Below are positions 27,812-37,400 of a stretch of DNA of 64,000 bases, in pieces. Source of the DNA: Microlunatus capsulatus (GTDB lineage: Bacteria; Actinomycetota; Actinomycetes; Propionibacteriales; Propionibacteriaceae); contig NZ_JAGIOB010000001.1 in NCBI RefSeq assembly GCF_017876495.1, forward strand, positions 2,418,001-2,482,000. Reading direction: 5' to 3'. The notes under the pieces were generated by a model that had not been told where the DNA came from, did not search any database, and was given only the letters and a program-made list of their open reading frames with translations. The stretch's first letter is position 1, and each line of letters opens with the position of its first letter. The position numbers and the translations under genes were made by a program.

Positions 27812-28306
27812 GTGACCGACGCCCCGCCCCCCGCCACGACGCCCCCGGCCACCCCGGCCGCGCCCCCGCACGACGCCGCGCACCGCCGCGTCGAGCTGAC
27901 CCGCACCGGCCCCTTCCGGCTGCGCGCGACCAACAGCCGCGGGACCACCCTGGATCTCGGCTCGGGCGACACCCCCGACTTCACCCCCGTCGAGCTGCTG
28001 CTCGTCGCCCTGGCCGGCTGCAGCGCCGTCGACGTCGACGCGATCACCGGCAAGCGCTCCGAGCCGGAGCAGTTCGACGTCGTGGCCGAGGCCGACAAGG
28101 TGCGCGACGGCGACGGCAACCACCTGACCGGGATCACGCTGGACTTCCGCGTCACCTTCCCCGACACCGCCGAGGGCCGGGCCGCGGAGTCGGTGCTGGC
28201 GCGCTCGGTGACCATGTCGCACGACCGGCTCTGCACCGTCAGCCGCACCGTCGAGCTGGGCACGCCCGTCCGTCCGCTGCTGCGCGGCGAGGAGGTGCCC
28301 GCGTGA
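27812..28306 (+). CDS. OsmC/Ohr family protein
   Basis: OsmC/Ohr proteins are thiol peroxidases that reduce organic hydroperoxides. The 164-residue product has the family core: a DFTPVELLLVALAGCSAVDVDAI helix bearing the conserved cysteine, and a second cysteine in SHDRLCTVSRTV. The spacing of the two fits the redox pair. The N-terminal 25 residues are Ala/Pro-rich and variable. The stop codon overlaps the GTG of the fucosidase gene (GTGA), so the two are translated together. Confidence 0.9.
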   Translation: MTDAPPPATTPPATPAAPPHDAAHRRVELTRTGPFRLRATNSRGTTLDLGSGDTPDFTPVELLLVALAGCSAVDVDAITGKRSEPEQFDVVAEADKVRDGDGNHLTGITLDFRVTFPDTAEGRAAESVLARSVTMSHDRLCTVSRTVELGTPVRPLLRGEEVPA

Positions 28307-29607
28307 GCGCCGGGACCACCGCCCTGCCCGCCGGCCGCCCCGAGCACGCCTGGTTCGCCGAGGCGCGGCTGGGCCTGTTCGTGCACTGGGGCCTCTACGC
28401 CCTGCCCGCCCGGCACGAGTGGGTGATGAGCAAGGAGCAGATCCACCCCGACACCTACGAGCGCTACCAGCGCTACTTCGAGGCCGACCGCTACGACCCG
28501 CGCGCCTGGGCGAGGGCCGCCAAGGCCGCCGGCATGCGCTACGCCGTCCTCACCACCAAGCACCACGACGGCTTCTGCCTCTGGGACTCCGCGCTCACCG
28601 ACTACACGACCGTGCACACCCCCTTCGGCCGCGACGCCGTCGCCGAGTTCGTCGAGGCGTTCCGCGCCGAGGGGCTGCGGGTCGGCTTCTACCACTCGCT
28701 GCTGGACTGGCACCACCCCGACTTCCCCGTCGACGTCCACCACCCGCTGCGCGACGACCCGGCCGCCGCGGAGCTCAACGCGCAGCGCTCGATGGAGCGC
28801 TACCGCGCCTACCTGCACGGCCAGGTGCGTGAGCTGCTGACCGGCTACGGCACCGTCGACTACCTCTTCTTCGACTTCTCCTACGGCCAGGACAGCTACC
28901 GGGGGCTGCCCGGCAAGGGGGCGGCCGACTGGGGCTCCGAGGAGCTGCTGGCCCTGGTCCGCGAGCTGCAGCCCGGGATCGTCGTCAACGACCGGCTCGA
29001 GGTGCCGGGTGACCTCGTCACCCCCGAGCAGTACCAGCCGAGCGGACCGATGCTGGGCGCCGACGGCGAGCCGCTGGCCTGGGAGGCCTGCCAGACGCTG
29101 AACGGCAGCTGGGGCTTCGACCGCGACAACCACGACTACAAGTCCGTGCCCCTGCTGGTCCGGATGCTCGTCGACGGCGTCGCGAACGGCGGCAACCTGC
29201 TGCTGAACGTCGGCCCCACCGGCCGCGGCGACCTGGACCCCCGCGCGCTGGCCTCCCTCGACGGCCTGGCCACCTGGATGGACCGGCACGGCCGCGCGGT
29301 CCACGGCGCCGGCCCCAGCGGGGGGACCCCGCCGCCGGACTGCCGCTACACCCGGCGCGGCGACCGGCTGTACCTGCACGTGTTCAGCTGGCCGCTCGGC
29401 CACCTGCACCTGCCGGGGATGGCGGGCAAGGTGGCCTACGCGCAGCTGCTGGACGACGCGTCCGAGATCGCGCTGGAGGAGATCGCGCCCGACCAGCAGG
29501 CCCAGACCCTGGTCCCCGGCGGCCAGCCGCCCGGCACCCTGACCCTCCGGCTCCCCACCCAGCCGCCCGCCGTCGCGGTCCCGGTGGTCGAGCTGTTCCT
29601 GCGCTGA
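28303..29607 (+). CDS. Alpha-L-fucosidase, glycoside hydrolase family 29
   Basis: GH29 enzymes release alpha-L-fucose with retention. The 434-residue product starts at the GTG overlapping the OsmC stop. It shows the signature WFAEARLGLFVHWGLYALPA, YAVLTTKHHDGFCLWDS with substrate-binding histidines, GFYHSLLDWHHPDF, and the likely nucleophile D191 in YLFFDFSYGQ; GGNLLLNVGPTGRG closes the barrel. A small beta domain follows to the C-terminus. No signal peptide is seen, so it is probably cytosolic and acts on imported oligosaccharides. No sugar transporter is nearby, which is odd for such an enzyme. Confidence 0.9.
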   Translation: MSAGTTALPAGRPEHAWFAEARLGLFVHWGLYALPARHEWVMSKEQIHPDTYERYQRYFEADRYDPRAWARAAKAAGMRYAVLTTKHHDGFCLWDSALTDYTTVHTPFGRDAVAEFVEAFRAEGLRVGFYHSLLDWHHPDFPVDVHHPLRDDPAAAELNAQRSMERYRAYLHGQVRELLTGYGTVDYLFFDFSYGQDSYRGLPGKGAADWGSEELLALVRELQPGIVVNDRLEVPGDLVTPEQYQPSGPMLGADGEPLAWEACQTLNGSWGFDRDNHDYKSVPLLVRMLVDGVANGGNLLLNVGPTGRGDLDPRALASLDGLATWMDRHGRAVHGAGPSGGTPPPDCRYTRRGDRLYLHVFSWPLGHLHLPGMAGKVAYAQLLDDASEIALEEIAPDQQAQTLVPGGQPPGTLTLRLPTQPPAVAVPVVELFLR

Positions 29608-29621
29608 CCGAGGATGCTCCT

Positions 29622-30851
29622 GTGCCCGCGCCCCACCTGACCTCGCCCCAGCTGGTCGCCTGCCCGCCGGAGGGCGACGAGGCGTTCCTGCGGGCGACCA
29701 TGCACGGGTTCCACCGCGACTGGGACGGCGACGCCCTGGAGCCCGCCGTCCGGCTGCTCGACACCGGGCGCAGCTTCGGCCACCAGGTGGAGGGCGGCTG
29801 GGTCTCGACCTGCTCGTCCTACGCCCGCCGGCTGGTGGTGCCGGGCGGGACGGTGTCGACGGCGGCGGTCACCTGGGTGACGGTCAGCCCGTCCTACCGG
29901 CGGCGCGGCCTGCTCACCGAGCTGATGGCCCACCAGCTGGCGACCGTCCCCGAGCCCGTGGCCCTGCTGTGGGCCTCCGAGGCGGGCATCTACGGCCGCT
30001 ACGGCTACGGGGCCGCCGTGCCGTCGCTGCGGGTGAGCGGGCCGACCCGGGAGACGGCCTTCCGGGCCGATGTCGACCTGGGCGGCGGCTCGGTGGAGGA
30101 GGTCGGGTCCGAGGAGTTCCGGTCCGTCGTCGTCCCCCTGCACGCCCGGCTGCTGGCCGACCGCCCGGGCTCGCTGGACCGGACCGCGGCCTGGTGGGAC
30201 GCGGCGCTGGACGACCGGCCCTCGCGCCGACCCGGCCAGAGCGCGCAGCGCTACGCCCTGCACCACGACGAGACGGGCGCCGTCGACGGCTACCTGGCCT
30301 TCCGGCTGCCGGCCGCCGCCGACTTCGGCCCCGGGCTCACGGTCCGGGTCACGGCGCTGGACGCGGTCACCCCGGCCGCGCACGCCCGGCTGTGGCGGTT
30401 CGTCCTCGACCTCGACCTGGTCCGCACCGTGGAGGCCGCCGTCGCGGGGGACGACCCGCTGCCGCACCTGCTCGCGGACCCGTTGGCCCTGACCAGCACG
30501 GTCTCGGAGTCGACGCACGTCCGGCTGCTCGACGTGCCCGCCGCCCTGGAGGCCCGGCGCTACGCCACGGACGTCGACGTCGTCGTCGCGGTCACCGACC
30601 CGCGCGGACCGGAGTACGGCGGCACCTACCGCCTGGCGGGCGGCCCCGACGGGGCGTCGGTCGGTCGGGTCGAGAGCTCACCGGACGTCCACCTCGGCGT
30701 CCGCGAGCTGGGCGCGGCCTACCTCGGCGGCACACCGCTGACCACCCTGGGCCGCGCCGGCCTGGTGCAGGAGCGGACGCCGGGGGCGCTCGGCGCGCTG
30801 GCCCGGGCCCTCGCCGGCCCGCGGCTGCCGTTCTGCCGCGACTACTTCTGA
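29622..30851 (+). CDS. Eis-like GNAT acetyltransferase
   Basis: The 409-residue length and the architecture (N-terminal GNAT domain, second GNAT-like domain, C-terminal sterol-carrier-like domain) are those of the Eis family, hexameric multi-acetylating enzymes of aminoglycosides and peptides. Motifs: VTWVTVSPSYRRRGLLTELMAHQL (acetyl-CoA binding loop), ASEAGIYGRYGYG, and the conserved C-terminus LPFCRDYF, whose terminal carboxylate serves as catalytic base in the family. Whether it acts on aminoglycosides cannot be told; many Eis-like proteins do not. Transcribed on the plus strand, converging on trxA across a strong hairpin. Confidence 0.9.
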   Translation: MPAPHLTSPQLVACPPEGDEAFLRATMHGFHRDWDGDALEPAVRLLDTGRSFGHQVEGGWVSTCSSYARRLVVPGGTVSTAAVTWVTVSPSYRRRGLLTELMAHQLATVPEPVALLWASEAGIYGRYGYGAAVPSLRVSGPTRETAFRADVDLGGGSVEEVGSEEFRSVVVPLHARLLADRPGSLDRTAAWWDAALDDRPSRRPGQSAQRYALHHDETGAVDGYLAFRLPAAADFGPGLTVRVTALDAVTPAAHARLWRFVLDLDLVRTVEAAVAGDDPLPHLLADPLALTSTVSESTHVRLLDVPAALEARRYATDVDVVVAVTDPRGPEYGGTYRLAGGPDGASVGRVESSPDVHLGVRELGAAYLGGTPLTTLGRAGLVQERTPGALGALARALAGPRLPFCRDYF

Positions 30852-30880
30852 GCGGGCCGGTAGGGCGCCGGGGACGACGA

Positions 30881-30921
30881 ACGGCCGCCGTCCGCTGCCC
30901 GGGGGCAGGGACGACGGCCGT
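30881..30921. terminator. Bidirectional terminator-like hairpin between the Eis-like gene and trxA
   Basis: ACGGCC at 30881-30886 pairs with GGCCGT at 30916-30921, and the inner segments (CCGTCCGCTGCCC and GGGGCAGGGACGA) continue the stem with few mismatches. It lies between two convergent genes. Confidence 0.6.
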
Positions 30922-30941
30922 CAGGAGCCGTCAGCGACGGC

Positions 30942-31265
30942 TCAGAGGTACTCCTCGATCGCCTTCAGCAGGACCGACTTGGACTTGGCGCCCTTGAACG
31001 CCTTGACCAGCTCGCCGCCGACGTAGACCTGGATCGTCGGCAGGCCGAGCACGTGGTTGTTGGCCGGGGTCACCGGGTTGGTGTTGGTGTCCATCTTGAC
31101 GAAGGTCACCTTGTCGCCGTGCTGGGTGGCGAGCTCCTCGATGATCGGGGCCACCTGCTTGCACGGGCCGCACCAGTCGGCCCAGTAGTCCACGACGACG
31201 GGCTTGTCGGAGCGGAGGACGACACTGTCGAAGTCGGCGTCCGTGACGTCGGATACTGCACCCAT
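30942..31265 (-). CDS. trxA: Thioredoxin
   Basis: A 107-residue thioredoxin that reduces protein disulfides with electrons from the neighbouring reductase. The active site WCGPC has cysteines at 32 and 35, exactly as in E. coli TrxA, and the cis-proline is in GLPTIQVYVGG. No signal peptide, so cytoplasmic. It is the last gene of the anti-sigma - trxB - trxA group, matching Rv3912-trxB2-trxC of M. tuberculosis. Confidence 0.96.
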   Translation of the reverse strand: MGAVSDVTDADFDSVVLRSDKPVVVDYWADWCGPCKQVAPIIEELATQHGDKVTFVKMDTNTNPVTPANNHVLGLPTIQVYVGGELVKAFKGAKSKSVLLKAIEEYL

Positions 31266-31341
31266 CTGAGTTCTCCTGCGGTTCGGGGGTGGTGGGGACG
31301 AGGGTGCCAGCGGGGTCTGACAGCCCGGGGTGGGGCAGCGC

Positions 31342-32346
31342 TCAGCTGCCGGCGCCCATGAGCTCGGAGTGCGCGTCGGCCAGCACGGCCTCGCCGAGGT
31401 CGTCGAGGTCGGCCAGGTAGCGCTCGGCGTCCAGGGCGGCGGAGCACCCGGTGCCGGCGGCGGTGATGGCCTGGCGGTAGGTGTGGTCGACGAGGTCGCC
31501 GGCCGCGAAGACGCCGGGCAGGTTGGTCCGGGTCGACTTCCCGTCGGTGATGACGTAGCCCTCGCCGTCCAGGTGGACCTGCCCGTGGACCAGCTCCGAG
31601 CGCGGGTCGTGACCGATGGCGATGAACAGGCCCGCGATCGGCAGCTCGCGGGTGCTGCCGTCGTGGGTGTCGGTCAGGGTGACCGACTCCACCGACGACC
31701 CGCCGTTGACCGCGGTCACCGCCGAGTTCCAGGCGAAGGTGATCTTCGGGTCCTTCTCGGCCCGGGCGACCATGATCTTGCTGGCCCGCAGCTCGCCGCG
31801 GCGGTGCACCAGGGTGACCGAGCGGGCGAACCGGGTGAGGAAGGTGGCCTCCTCGACGGCGGAGTCGCCGCCGCCGACCACGGCGATGTCCTTGTCGCGG
31901 AAGAAGAAGCCGTCGCACGTGGCGCACCACGAGACGCCGTGGCCGGACAGCCGCTCCTCGTCGGGGAGGCCGAGCTTGCGGTAGCTGGAGCCCATGGCCA
32001 GGATCACGGCGCGGGCGGTGAAGGTGTTGCCGTAGCCGTCGGTGACGGTCTTGAGCTCACCGGTCAGGTCCATGGACACGATGTCCTCGCTGACCAGCTC
32101 GGCGCCGAAGCGCTCGGCCTGCTCGCGGAGGTTGTCCATCAGCTCGGGGCCCATGATGCCGCTGGGGAAGCCGGGGTAGTTCTCGACCTCGGTGGTGTTC
32201 ATCAGCGCGCCGCCGGCGGTGACCGAGCCCTCGAAGACCAGCGGGTGCAGGTTCGCCCGGGCGGCGTAGATGGCGGCGGTGTAGCCCGAGGGGCCGCTGC
32301 CCACCACGATCACGTCGCGCACCTGGTTCTCGTCCATCCCGCTCAT
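31342..32346 (-). CDS. trxB: Thioredoxin reductase
   Basis: TrxB is the FAD enzyme that reduces thioredoxin with NADPH. The ATG at 32346 begins [21 protein letters not shown], giving 334 residues; the open frame upstream adds no conserved sequence. FAD-binding [10 protein letters not shown] is at about 15-25, the redox motif CATC is in [13 protein letters not shown], the NADPH-binding [10 protein letters not shown] follows, and [10 protein letters not shown] is near the C-terminus. It is 76 bases upstream of trxA and on the same strand. Confidence 0.96.
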   Translation of the reverse strand: MSGMDENQVRDVIVVGSGPSGYTAAIYAARANLHPLVFEGSVTAGGALMNTTEVENYPGFPSGIMGPELMDNLREQAERFGAELVSEDIVSMDLTGELKTVTDGYGNTFTARAVILAMGSSYRKLGLPDEERLSGHGVSWCATCDGFFFRDKDIAVVGGGDSAVEEATFLTRFARSVTLVHRRGELRASKIMVARAEKDPKITFAWNSAVTAVNGGSSVESVTLTDTHDGSTRELPIAGLFIAIGHDPRSELVHGQVHLDGEGYVITDGKSTRTNLPGVFAAGDLVDHTYRQAITAAGTGCSAALDAERYLADLDDLGEAVLADAHSELMGAGS

Positions 32347-32485
32347 CGTCGCCCTCTCAGCTGTCCTGCTCGACCGGATCCGGCGCGTCCCGGTCTCCCG
32401 GAGCACTCCTGGGAGGGGCCCCGCCGGGGCCTCACCCTACCTCCGCTCAACAGGACCGGGGGGTGCCGTATTCCGGGCCCCGGGA

Positions 32486-33187
32486 TCAGCGGCCGAGCAC
32501 CGCGGAGGCGGTCGGGGAGGGCAGCCGGGTGGTGCAGCCGGTGACCACGGTGACGCTGCTGGTGCCGTCCTCGCGGGTGTAGACGAGCAGCGCGGGGGCG
32601 CCGTCGACGCGGGCCCGGACCAGCCCGGTGATCCGGCCGTCGGTGGTCGCGCGGCCGCAGAACCAGGCGTCGGAGAAGCGGTGCGGGTCGAGGTCGCGGG
32701 AGGCCTGGAGGGCGCGCGCCCCGCCGGCCAGGTCCCCGGTGCTGAGGGCCACCCCGACGACCGGGGGCTCGTTGAGCCCGGCGGCGGCGCTCAGCACGTA
32801 GCCGCCGAGGCCGACGGCGGCGGCGGTCACGGCGACGCCGAGGACGGGGACCAGCCGTCGCCACCAGGGCGGGTGCGGGGTGCGGTCGGCGAAGTGCCCG
32901 AGGCTGTGCCGCGGGCGCGGCCGGACGGTCCGGGCGGCGGGCACCGAGATGGCCGACCGGTGCGCGCTCTCGGCGGCGACGGCGTCGGCCAGCCGGGCGG
33001 CGACGGCGGACGGCATCGTCGGGGCCGGGGCGGCCGCCAGGGTGCGGCTCACCGCGGCGAGGGCCGCCGCGCTCTCCTGGCAGGTGGCGCAGCCCGGCAG
33101 GTGCTCGGCCACCCAGCGGCTGCGCCCGGGGTCGAGCAGACCCTCGGCGGCGTCCGCCAGGTCGTCGATCGAGGGGTGGTCAGCCAC
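32486..33187 (-). CDS. Anti-sigma factor (zinc-associated, RsmA-like)
   Basis: This 233-residue protein should hold SigM inactive at the membrane. The GTG at 33187 is chosen because GGAGG lies ahead of it and because it brings the anti-sigma domain to the N-terminus. The ZAS motif is intact: H29, C33 and C36 in EHLPGCATCQ. A linker rich in Pro and Arg leads to a membrane helix at about 125-148 (RLVPVLGVAVTAAAVGLGGYVL) and an outer domain of about 85 residues with two cysteines (WFCGR and VTGCTTR). The gene is in the position of Rv3912. The ECF-type promoter at 33286-33259 lies directly upstream. Confidence 0.9.
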   Translation of the reverse strand: MADHPSIDDLADAAEGLLDPGRSRWVAEHLPGCATCQESAAALAAVSRTLAAAPAPTMPSAVAARLADAVAAESAHRSAISVPAARTVRPRPRHSLGHFADRTPHPPWWRRLVPVLGVAVTAAAVGLGGYVLSAAAGLNEPPVVGVALSTGDLAGGARALQASRDLDPHRFSDAWFCGRATTDGRITGLVRARVDGAPALLVYTREDGTSSVTVVTGCTTRLPSPTASAVLGR

Positions 33188-33258
33188 GGGGGGTCCTCCG
33201 GTGCTCGGGCCAGGGATGGGGGTCGGGGGCGCCGACGCCGGGTGGGGCCCCGTCCTCC

Positions 33259-33286
33259 GACGCACCGGACCCCTCTCCTGGTTCCC
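33259..33286 (-). promoter_or_regulatory. ECF (SigM-type) promoter for the anti-sigma gene
   Basis: Read on the minus strand: GGGAACC (33286-33280), 17 bases, then CGTC (33262-33259). This is the form of ECF/SigM-class promoters. The -10 element lies about 70 bases upstream of the GTG at 33187. It would make the anti-sigma and trx genes SigM-dependent and give negative feedback. Confidence 0.65.
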
Positions 33287-33337
33287 GTCGTCCCAGGGGC
33301 TGGTCCGCGCGGAGGCGTCCGGGGGCTGCGGCGGTGC

Positions 33338-33817
33338 TCACAGGACCAGCCCCTTCACCCGGAGCTGGTCCAGGGTGCGCCGGGCGCCGCGGTCCAGCTC
33401 GGCCTGCGGGGCGTGCTCGAGTATCCAGCGGAAGAGGGTCGAGGTCCCGCCGCGCAGCAGCGCCACGGGGGCGACCACGCGCCGGGTGCCGCCGCCGGGC
33501 TCGCGGCAGACCAGGGTGAAGACCGGCCCGGACGCGGAGCTGCGCTGGCGGACGGCGAGCACGTCGGGGCCGGCGACGGTGTGCCGGGCCCGGACGCGCC
33601 GGATGGTCAGCCGGGACCCGTCCACCTGCAGCAGCGCCCGGGTGCGGGCCCAGACCACCGCGAGGCAGGCGGCCCAGAGGAGGACGAGGACGACGGCGAC
33701 GCCGCCCCGGCCCGCGCCGTCGCCGCGCAGCACGACGCCGAGGCAGACGACGGCGCCGACGCTGGTCACGGTGGCCGGCGTCCGCCAGTTGTCGGCGTGC
33801 TCGAGGGGGTGCGGCAT
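33338..33817 (-). CDS. Small membrane protein with PH-like domain between sigM and anti-sigma gene
   Basis: This 159-residue protein has two hydrophobic stretches (about 14-30 and 38-56) followed by a cytoplasmic domain whose pattern (DGSRLTIRRVRARHTVAGPDVLAVRQR) resembles bacterial PH domains of photosystem/DUF2581-like membrane proteins; the family assignment is tentative. The ATG overlaps the sigM stop (ATGA), so it is translated with sigM. M. tuberculosis has no gene at this position. The stop is 150 bases before the anti-sigma start, with the ECF promoter in the gap. Confidence 0.75.
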   Translation of the reverse strand: MPHPLEHADNWRTPATVTSVGAVVCLGVVLRGDGAGRGGVAVVLVLLWAACLAVVWARTRALLQVDGSRLTIRRVRARHTVAGPDVLAVRQRSSASGPVFTLVCREPGGGTRRVVAPVALLRGGTSTLFRWILEHAPQAELDRGARRTLDQLRVKGLVL

Positions 33818-34422
33818 CAGCGCCCCCCGGCCGCGGGCTGCAGGTCGGCCAGCAGCGGCACCAGCCGGGCGCGGCCGCGGGCGCAGCGGCTCTTCACGGT
33901 GCCGGGGGCGCAGCGCAGGATGGCCGCCGCCTCCTCGACCGAGTAGCCCTGCATGTCCACGAGCACGAGGGCGGCCCGCTGGTCGGGGTTGAGCTGGGCG
34001 AGGGCGGCGCCGACGTCGTCGCGCTGCTGCTGCTCCTCGATCGGGTCGGCGGCCTCGGCGCCCAGCACGGCGGCCCGGTCCAGGTCCTCGGGCAGCGGGT
34101 CGGCGGCGCGGCTGCGCATCCGCCGCAGCCGGTCGAGGCAGGCGTTGACGACGACCCGGTGCAGCCACGTCGTCACCTGCGACTCGCCGCGGAAGCTGCC
34201 GGCGCGGCGGAAGGCGGAGATGTAGGCGTCCTGCAGGGCGTCGGCGGCGTCCTCGGGGTTGCGCATCGTGCGCAGCGCGACCGCCCAGAGCCGGTCGCGG
34301 TGCCGGCCGACGAGGGTGCCGAAGGCGTCCGGGTCGCCGGCGACGTGCCGGCGGAGCAGCTCGGCGTCGGGCAGGCCGGCGTCGTCGGGGTCGGCGGGGA
34401 GGACGTGGCTAGGAGGCGGCAC
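33817..34422 (-). CDS. sigM: RNA polymerase sigma factor SigM, ECF family
   Basis: The 201-residue product is a group-4 sigma factor. Region 2 is seen at about 25-95 (DPDAFGTLVGRHRDRLWAVALR, then DALQDAYISAFRRAGSFRG and TWLHRVVVNACLDRLRR), and region 4 at about 135-185 (LNPDQRAALVLVDMQGYSVEEAAAILRCAPGTVKSRCARGRARL). The gene order sigM - anti-sigma - trxB - trxA and the adjoining murJ match M. tuberculosis SigM (Rv3911), which supports the name. The GTG at 34422 has no obvious ribosome binding site, so the exact start is uncertain. Confidence 0.92.
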   Translation of the reverse strand: MPPPSHVLPADPDDAGLPDAELLRRHVAGDPDAFGTLVGRHRDRLWAVALRTMRNPEDAADALQDAYISAFRRAGSFRGESQVTTWLHRVVVNACLDRLRRMRSRAADPLPEDLDRAAVLGAEAADPIEEQQQRDDVGAALAQLNPDQRAALVLVDMQGYSVEEAAAILRCAPGTVKSRCARGRARLVPLLADLQPAAGGR

Positions 34423-34458
34423 GGCGGAGCGGGGACCGGGTGGTGCGGGGCGGGTGCG

Positions 34459-34475
34459 GGTGACCCGGGGTCACC
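34459..34475. repeat. Short perfect palindrome over the murJ stop codon
   Basis: GGTGACCC (34459-34466), one base, GGGTCACC (34468-34475). It includes the murJ stop codon (34471-34473) and lies 37 bases before the sigM start. It could be a hairpin that couples or separates the two transcripts or a binding site. Confidence 0.45.
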
Positions 34476-37400
34476 GGCGGACCTCCACCTCGCTGATGCC
34501 GCCGCGGTAGCGTCCCCCCTCCCTCGGCAGCGAGGTCAGGTACACGAGGACGAAGCGGGTGGTCACGGCCTGCTGCGGGGTGAGGGTGGCCGAGCGGCCC
34601 GCGCCCTCCTGCTCGGCGACGACGTCCCACTGCCGGTCCGAGCCCAGCGGCGGCCGGGTGGTGCCGGCCGAGTCGTCGGCGGGCACCCGGAGGTCGAGGT
34701 CCGTGCCGGTGCCGCTGAGGGAGACCTTGACCGACGCGACGGGCTGGGCCGAGCCGAGGTCGAGGACGAGGCCGACGCCGCGCTTGATGCCGCCCAGCTC
34801 CGGGTTGCCGATGTAGGCGACCGTCCGCCAGCGCGTCGAGGGGTCGCCGTCGTAGGCGAAGCGGACCTCGTCGGGGTTCTCGCGCTGGTCGTCGGAGCCC
34901 TGGGGGTCGAAGTCGCGGGCGCTCCGGACCGGCAGCACGGCCGAGGTCGGGGTGGCCGCGGGCGGACGGGCCGGGGTCGCGGACGGGCCGGGCTCGGGGG
35001 CCGCGCCCAGCTGGTCGCTGAGCACGAGCCCGGCGACCAGGCCGACGCCGGACAGCAGGACCACGAGGCCGACCAGCAGGGCGATCCAGCGGCGCGGCTG
35101 GCGCGGAGGCCGCCGCGGGGCGGTGGGCGGGCGGCCGGGGACGGGCGTGCGGATGACGGTGGTGGTCGCCGAGGCGGGGGCCGCGGGAGCCGTCGGCGTG
35201 GCGGCGGGCACGGAGCTGGTCACCCGCAGGGGTGCGGCGTCGGCGGCCGCGGCCCGGCTGAGGTCGGGGCCGTCGTCGCGGACCACGGGCGTGGGCTCGG
35301 TGGGCTGGTCCAGCAGGGTCGACACGGGCGTCGGGGTGCCGGGCCGGTGCGCGCCGACCCGGGGTACGGGCTGGCGCAGCCGGCGCTCCAGGTCGCCGGA
35401 CGCGTCGGCGGCGCCGAGCACCTTCGTCAGCGCGTTGACCAGGGCGTTCGCGTCGGTGACGGCGGTGGCCCGGTGCCGCGGCGGGTCGCCCAGCACCTGG
35501 TCGCACACGTCGTCGAGCGCGGGGGAGACGCCGGCGCGCACCTGGCGCGGGGACAGCCAGCGGCGGCCGCTGGTGGGTGCGTCGGGCAGCCCGTGGGCGG
35601 GGCCCCCGGGCCAGCGGCAGACCAGCGCGGCGTACAGCAGCCGGCCGAGGTCGGTGACGTCGACCAGCTCGGGGTCGTCGTCGTCGGCCAGCGGCTCGGT
35701 CGCGGCGGGCCGCAGCGCCGCCTCGATGAGCAGGCCGACGATCTTGACGTTCCCGGTCGGGGTGACGATGACGGTCTCGGGGCTGATCCGGCGGTGGTGC
35801 ACGCCGAGGCTGTGCACGCCCGACAGCGCGTCGGCCACCTCGCGGACCACCCAGCCGGCCTCGAGCCCCGAGAGCGGACCCTGGCTGAGGATGACCTCCA
35901 GGGACTGCCCGGTGGCGTACTCGCAGACGATGTAGGAGCCCAGCTCCGGGTCCGCGCCCGGACCGGCCGCCGAGCCGCCCGGGACGGCGTCGAGCACGCG
36001 CAGGAAGCGGGAGTCGGTGGCCACCGAGGCGCGCCGGGCGGCGGCCATCAGGTCGGCCTCGGCCGGGTCCCCCGGGGCGAGCAGGTGCACCAGCACGGAG
36101 CGCGAGAGCACCTGGTCGAAGGCCCGCCAGGTGATGGCCGGTCCGGAGCCGGCCAGCAGCTCCTCGAGCCGGTAGCGCGTGCCGAGGACCGTGCCCGCGG
36201 GCAGCGTGGCGGCCTTGGTACCGGGCCGGTGCGCGCCGTCGTGCGGGTCGGTCGGGTGCGGGAGGGCCGAGGCGTCCCCCAGATCGGCCTCGTCCCCAGG
36301 GTGTCTACGGACGACTGCCGCCTGAGCCATGGAGTCAGCGTTCTCGCTCGTGCCGGGCCGCGGCTGGGACGCAGGACCGGCGGTGGGTGGTGGCTCGATG
36401 GTAGGAGACGCCGGCCGCAGGAGGGTGTCCGAATCGCCGGACGTGGCCAGATCGTGAGCGGCCTCCTCCGGCACGGCGGCCGGGCCGGCCCCTCGGCGCC
36501 GGCGGAGGGTGGCGAGCACGGCGGTCAGCTCGGCGATCCCCAGCAGCCGCGCGGCGACGAGGAAGAGGACGACGGCGACGACGCCCGCGACGGCCAGCAC
36601 GAGCGCGCGGCCCAGCTGGCTGTCGACGCCGCGGCCCAGCCACCAGGTCAGCAGCACGGCGACGACGGCGGCCGGGGCCACCGCGGCCAGCAGCCGGACG
36701 CAGTGCCGGACGAGGCCGAAGGTGTCCAGGTCGGGCAGCCGGCGGCGCAGCCGGGACAGCGACAGCAGGACGCCCAGCAGGTAGGACAGCGAGTAGGCCA
36801 GGCCCAGGGCGGCCGCCACCAGGGCCGGGGAGTCGACGACGGCGACCGCGGCCAGGCCCAGCACCACGTTGGCCCCGGAGATGACGATCTGCAGGAAGAA
36901 CGGCGTCCGGGTGTCCTCCAGCGCGTAGTAGGCGCGCAGGCAGAGGTACTGGACGGTGAAGGGCACCAGGCCGAGGGCCAGGGCCATCAGCGCCCAGCCG
37001 ACGGCGGACGCGTCGGCCGAGCCCCGGCCGAAGCCGAAGGCGAGCCGGGCCAGCGGGACCCCGAGGACCCCGAAGGCCACCGCGGCCGGCAGCAGCACCG
37101 TCAGCGCGAGCCGGATGGCCCGCACCGTCTCGGCGGCGACGCCCTCGAGGTCGGCCGCGGCGGCCATCCGCGAGGCGGCCGGCAGCATGGCGGTGGCCAG
37201 GGAGACGGTGACGAGGGAGTGCGGCAGGATCCACACGGCGTAGGCGTTGTAGTAGGCCGTGATGCCCCCGCCCGCGCCGCCGGCCGTCGCGCCCGTGGCC
37301 AGCCGGGAGACCACGACCAGCGCCAGCTGGGTGACGACGACGAAGCCGAGCGTCCACTTGGCCAGCCGCAGGGTCTTGCCCAGCCCGACGCCCCGGAAGT

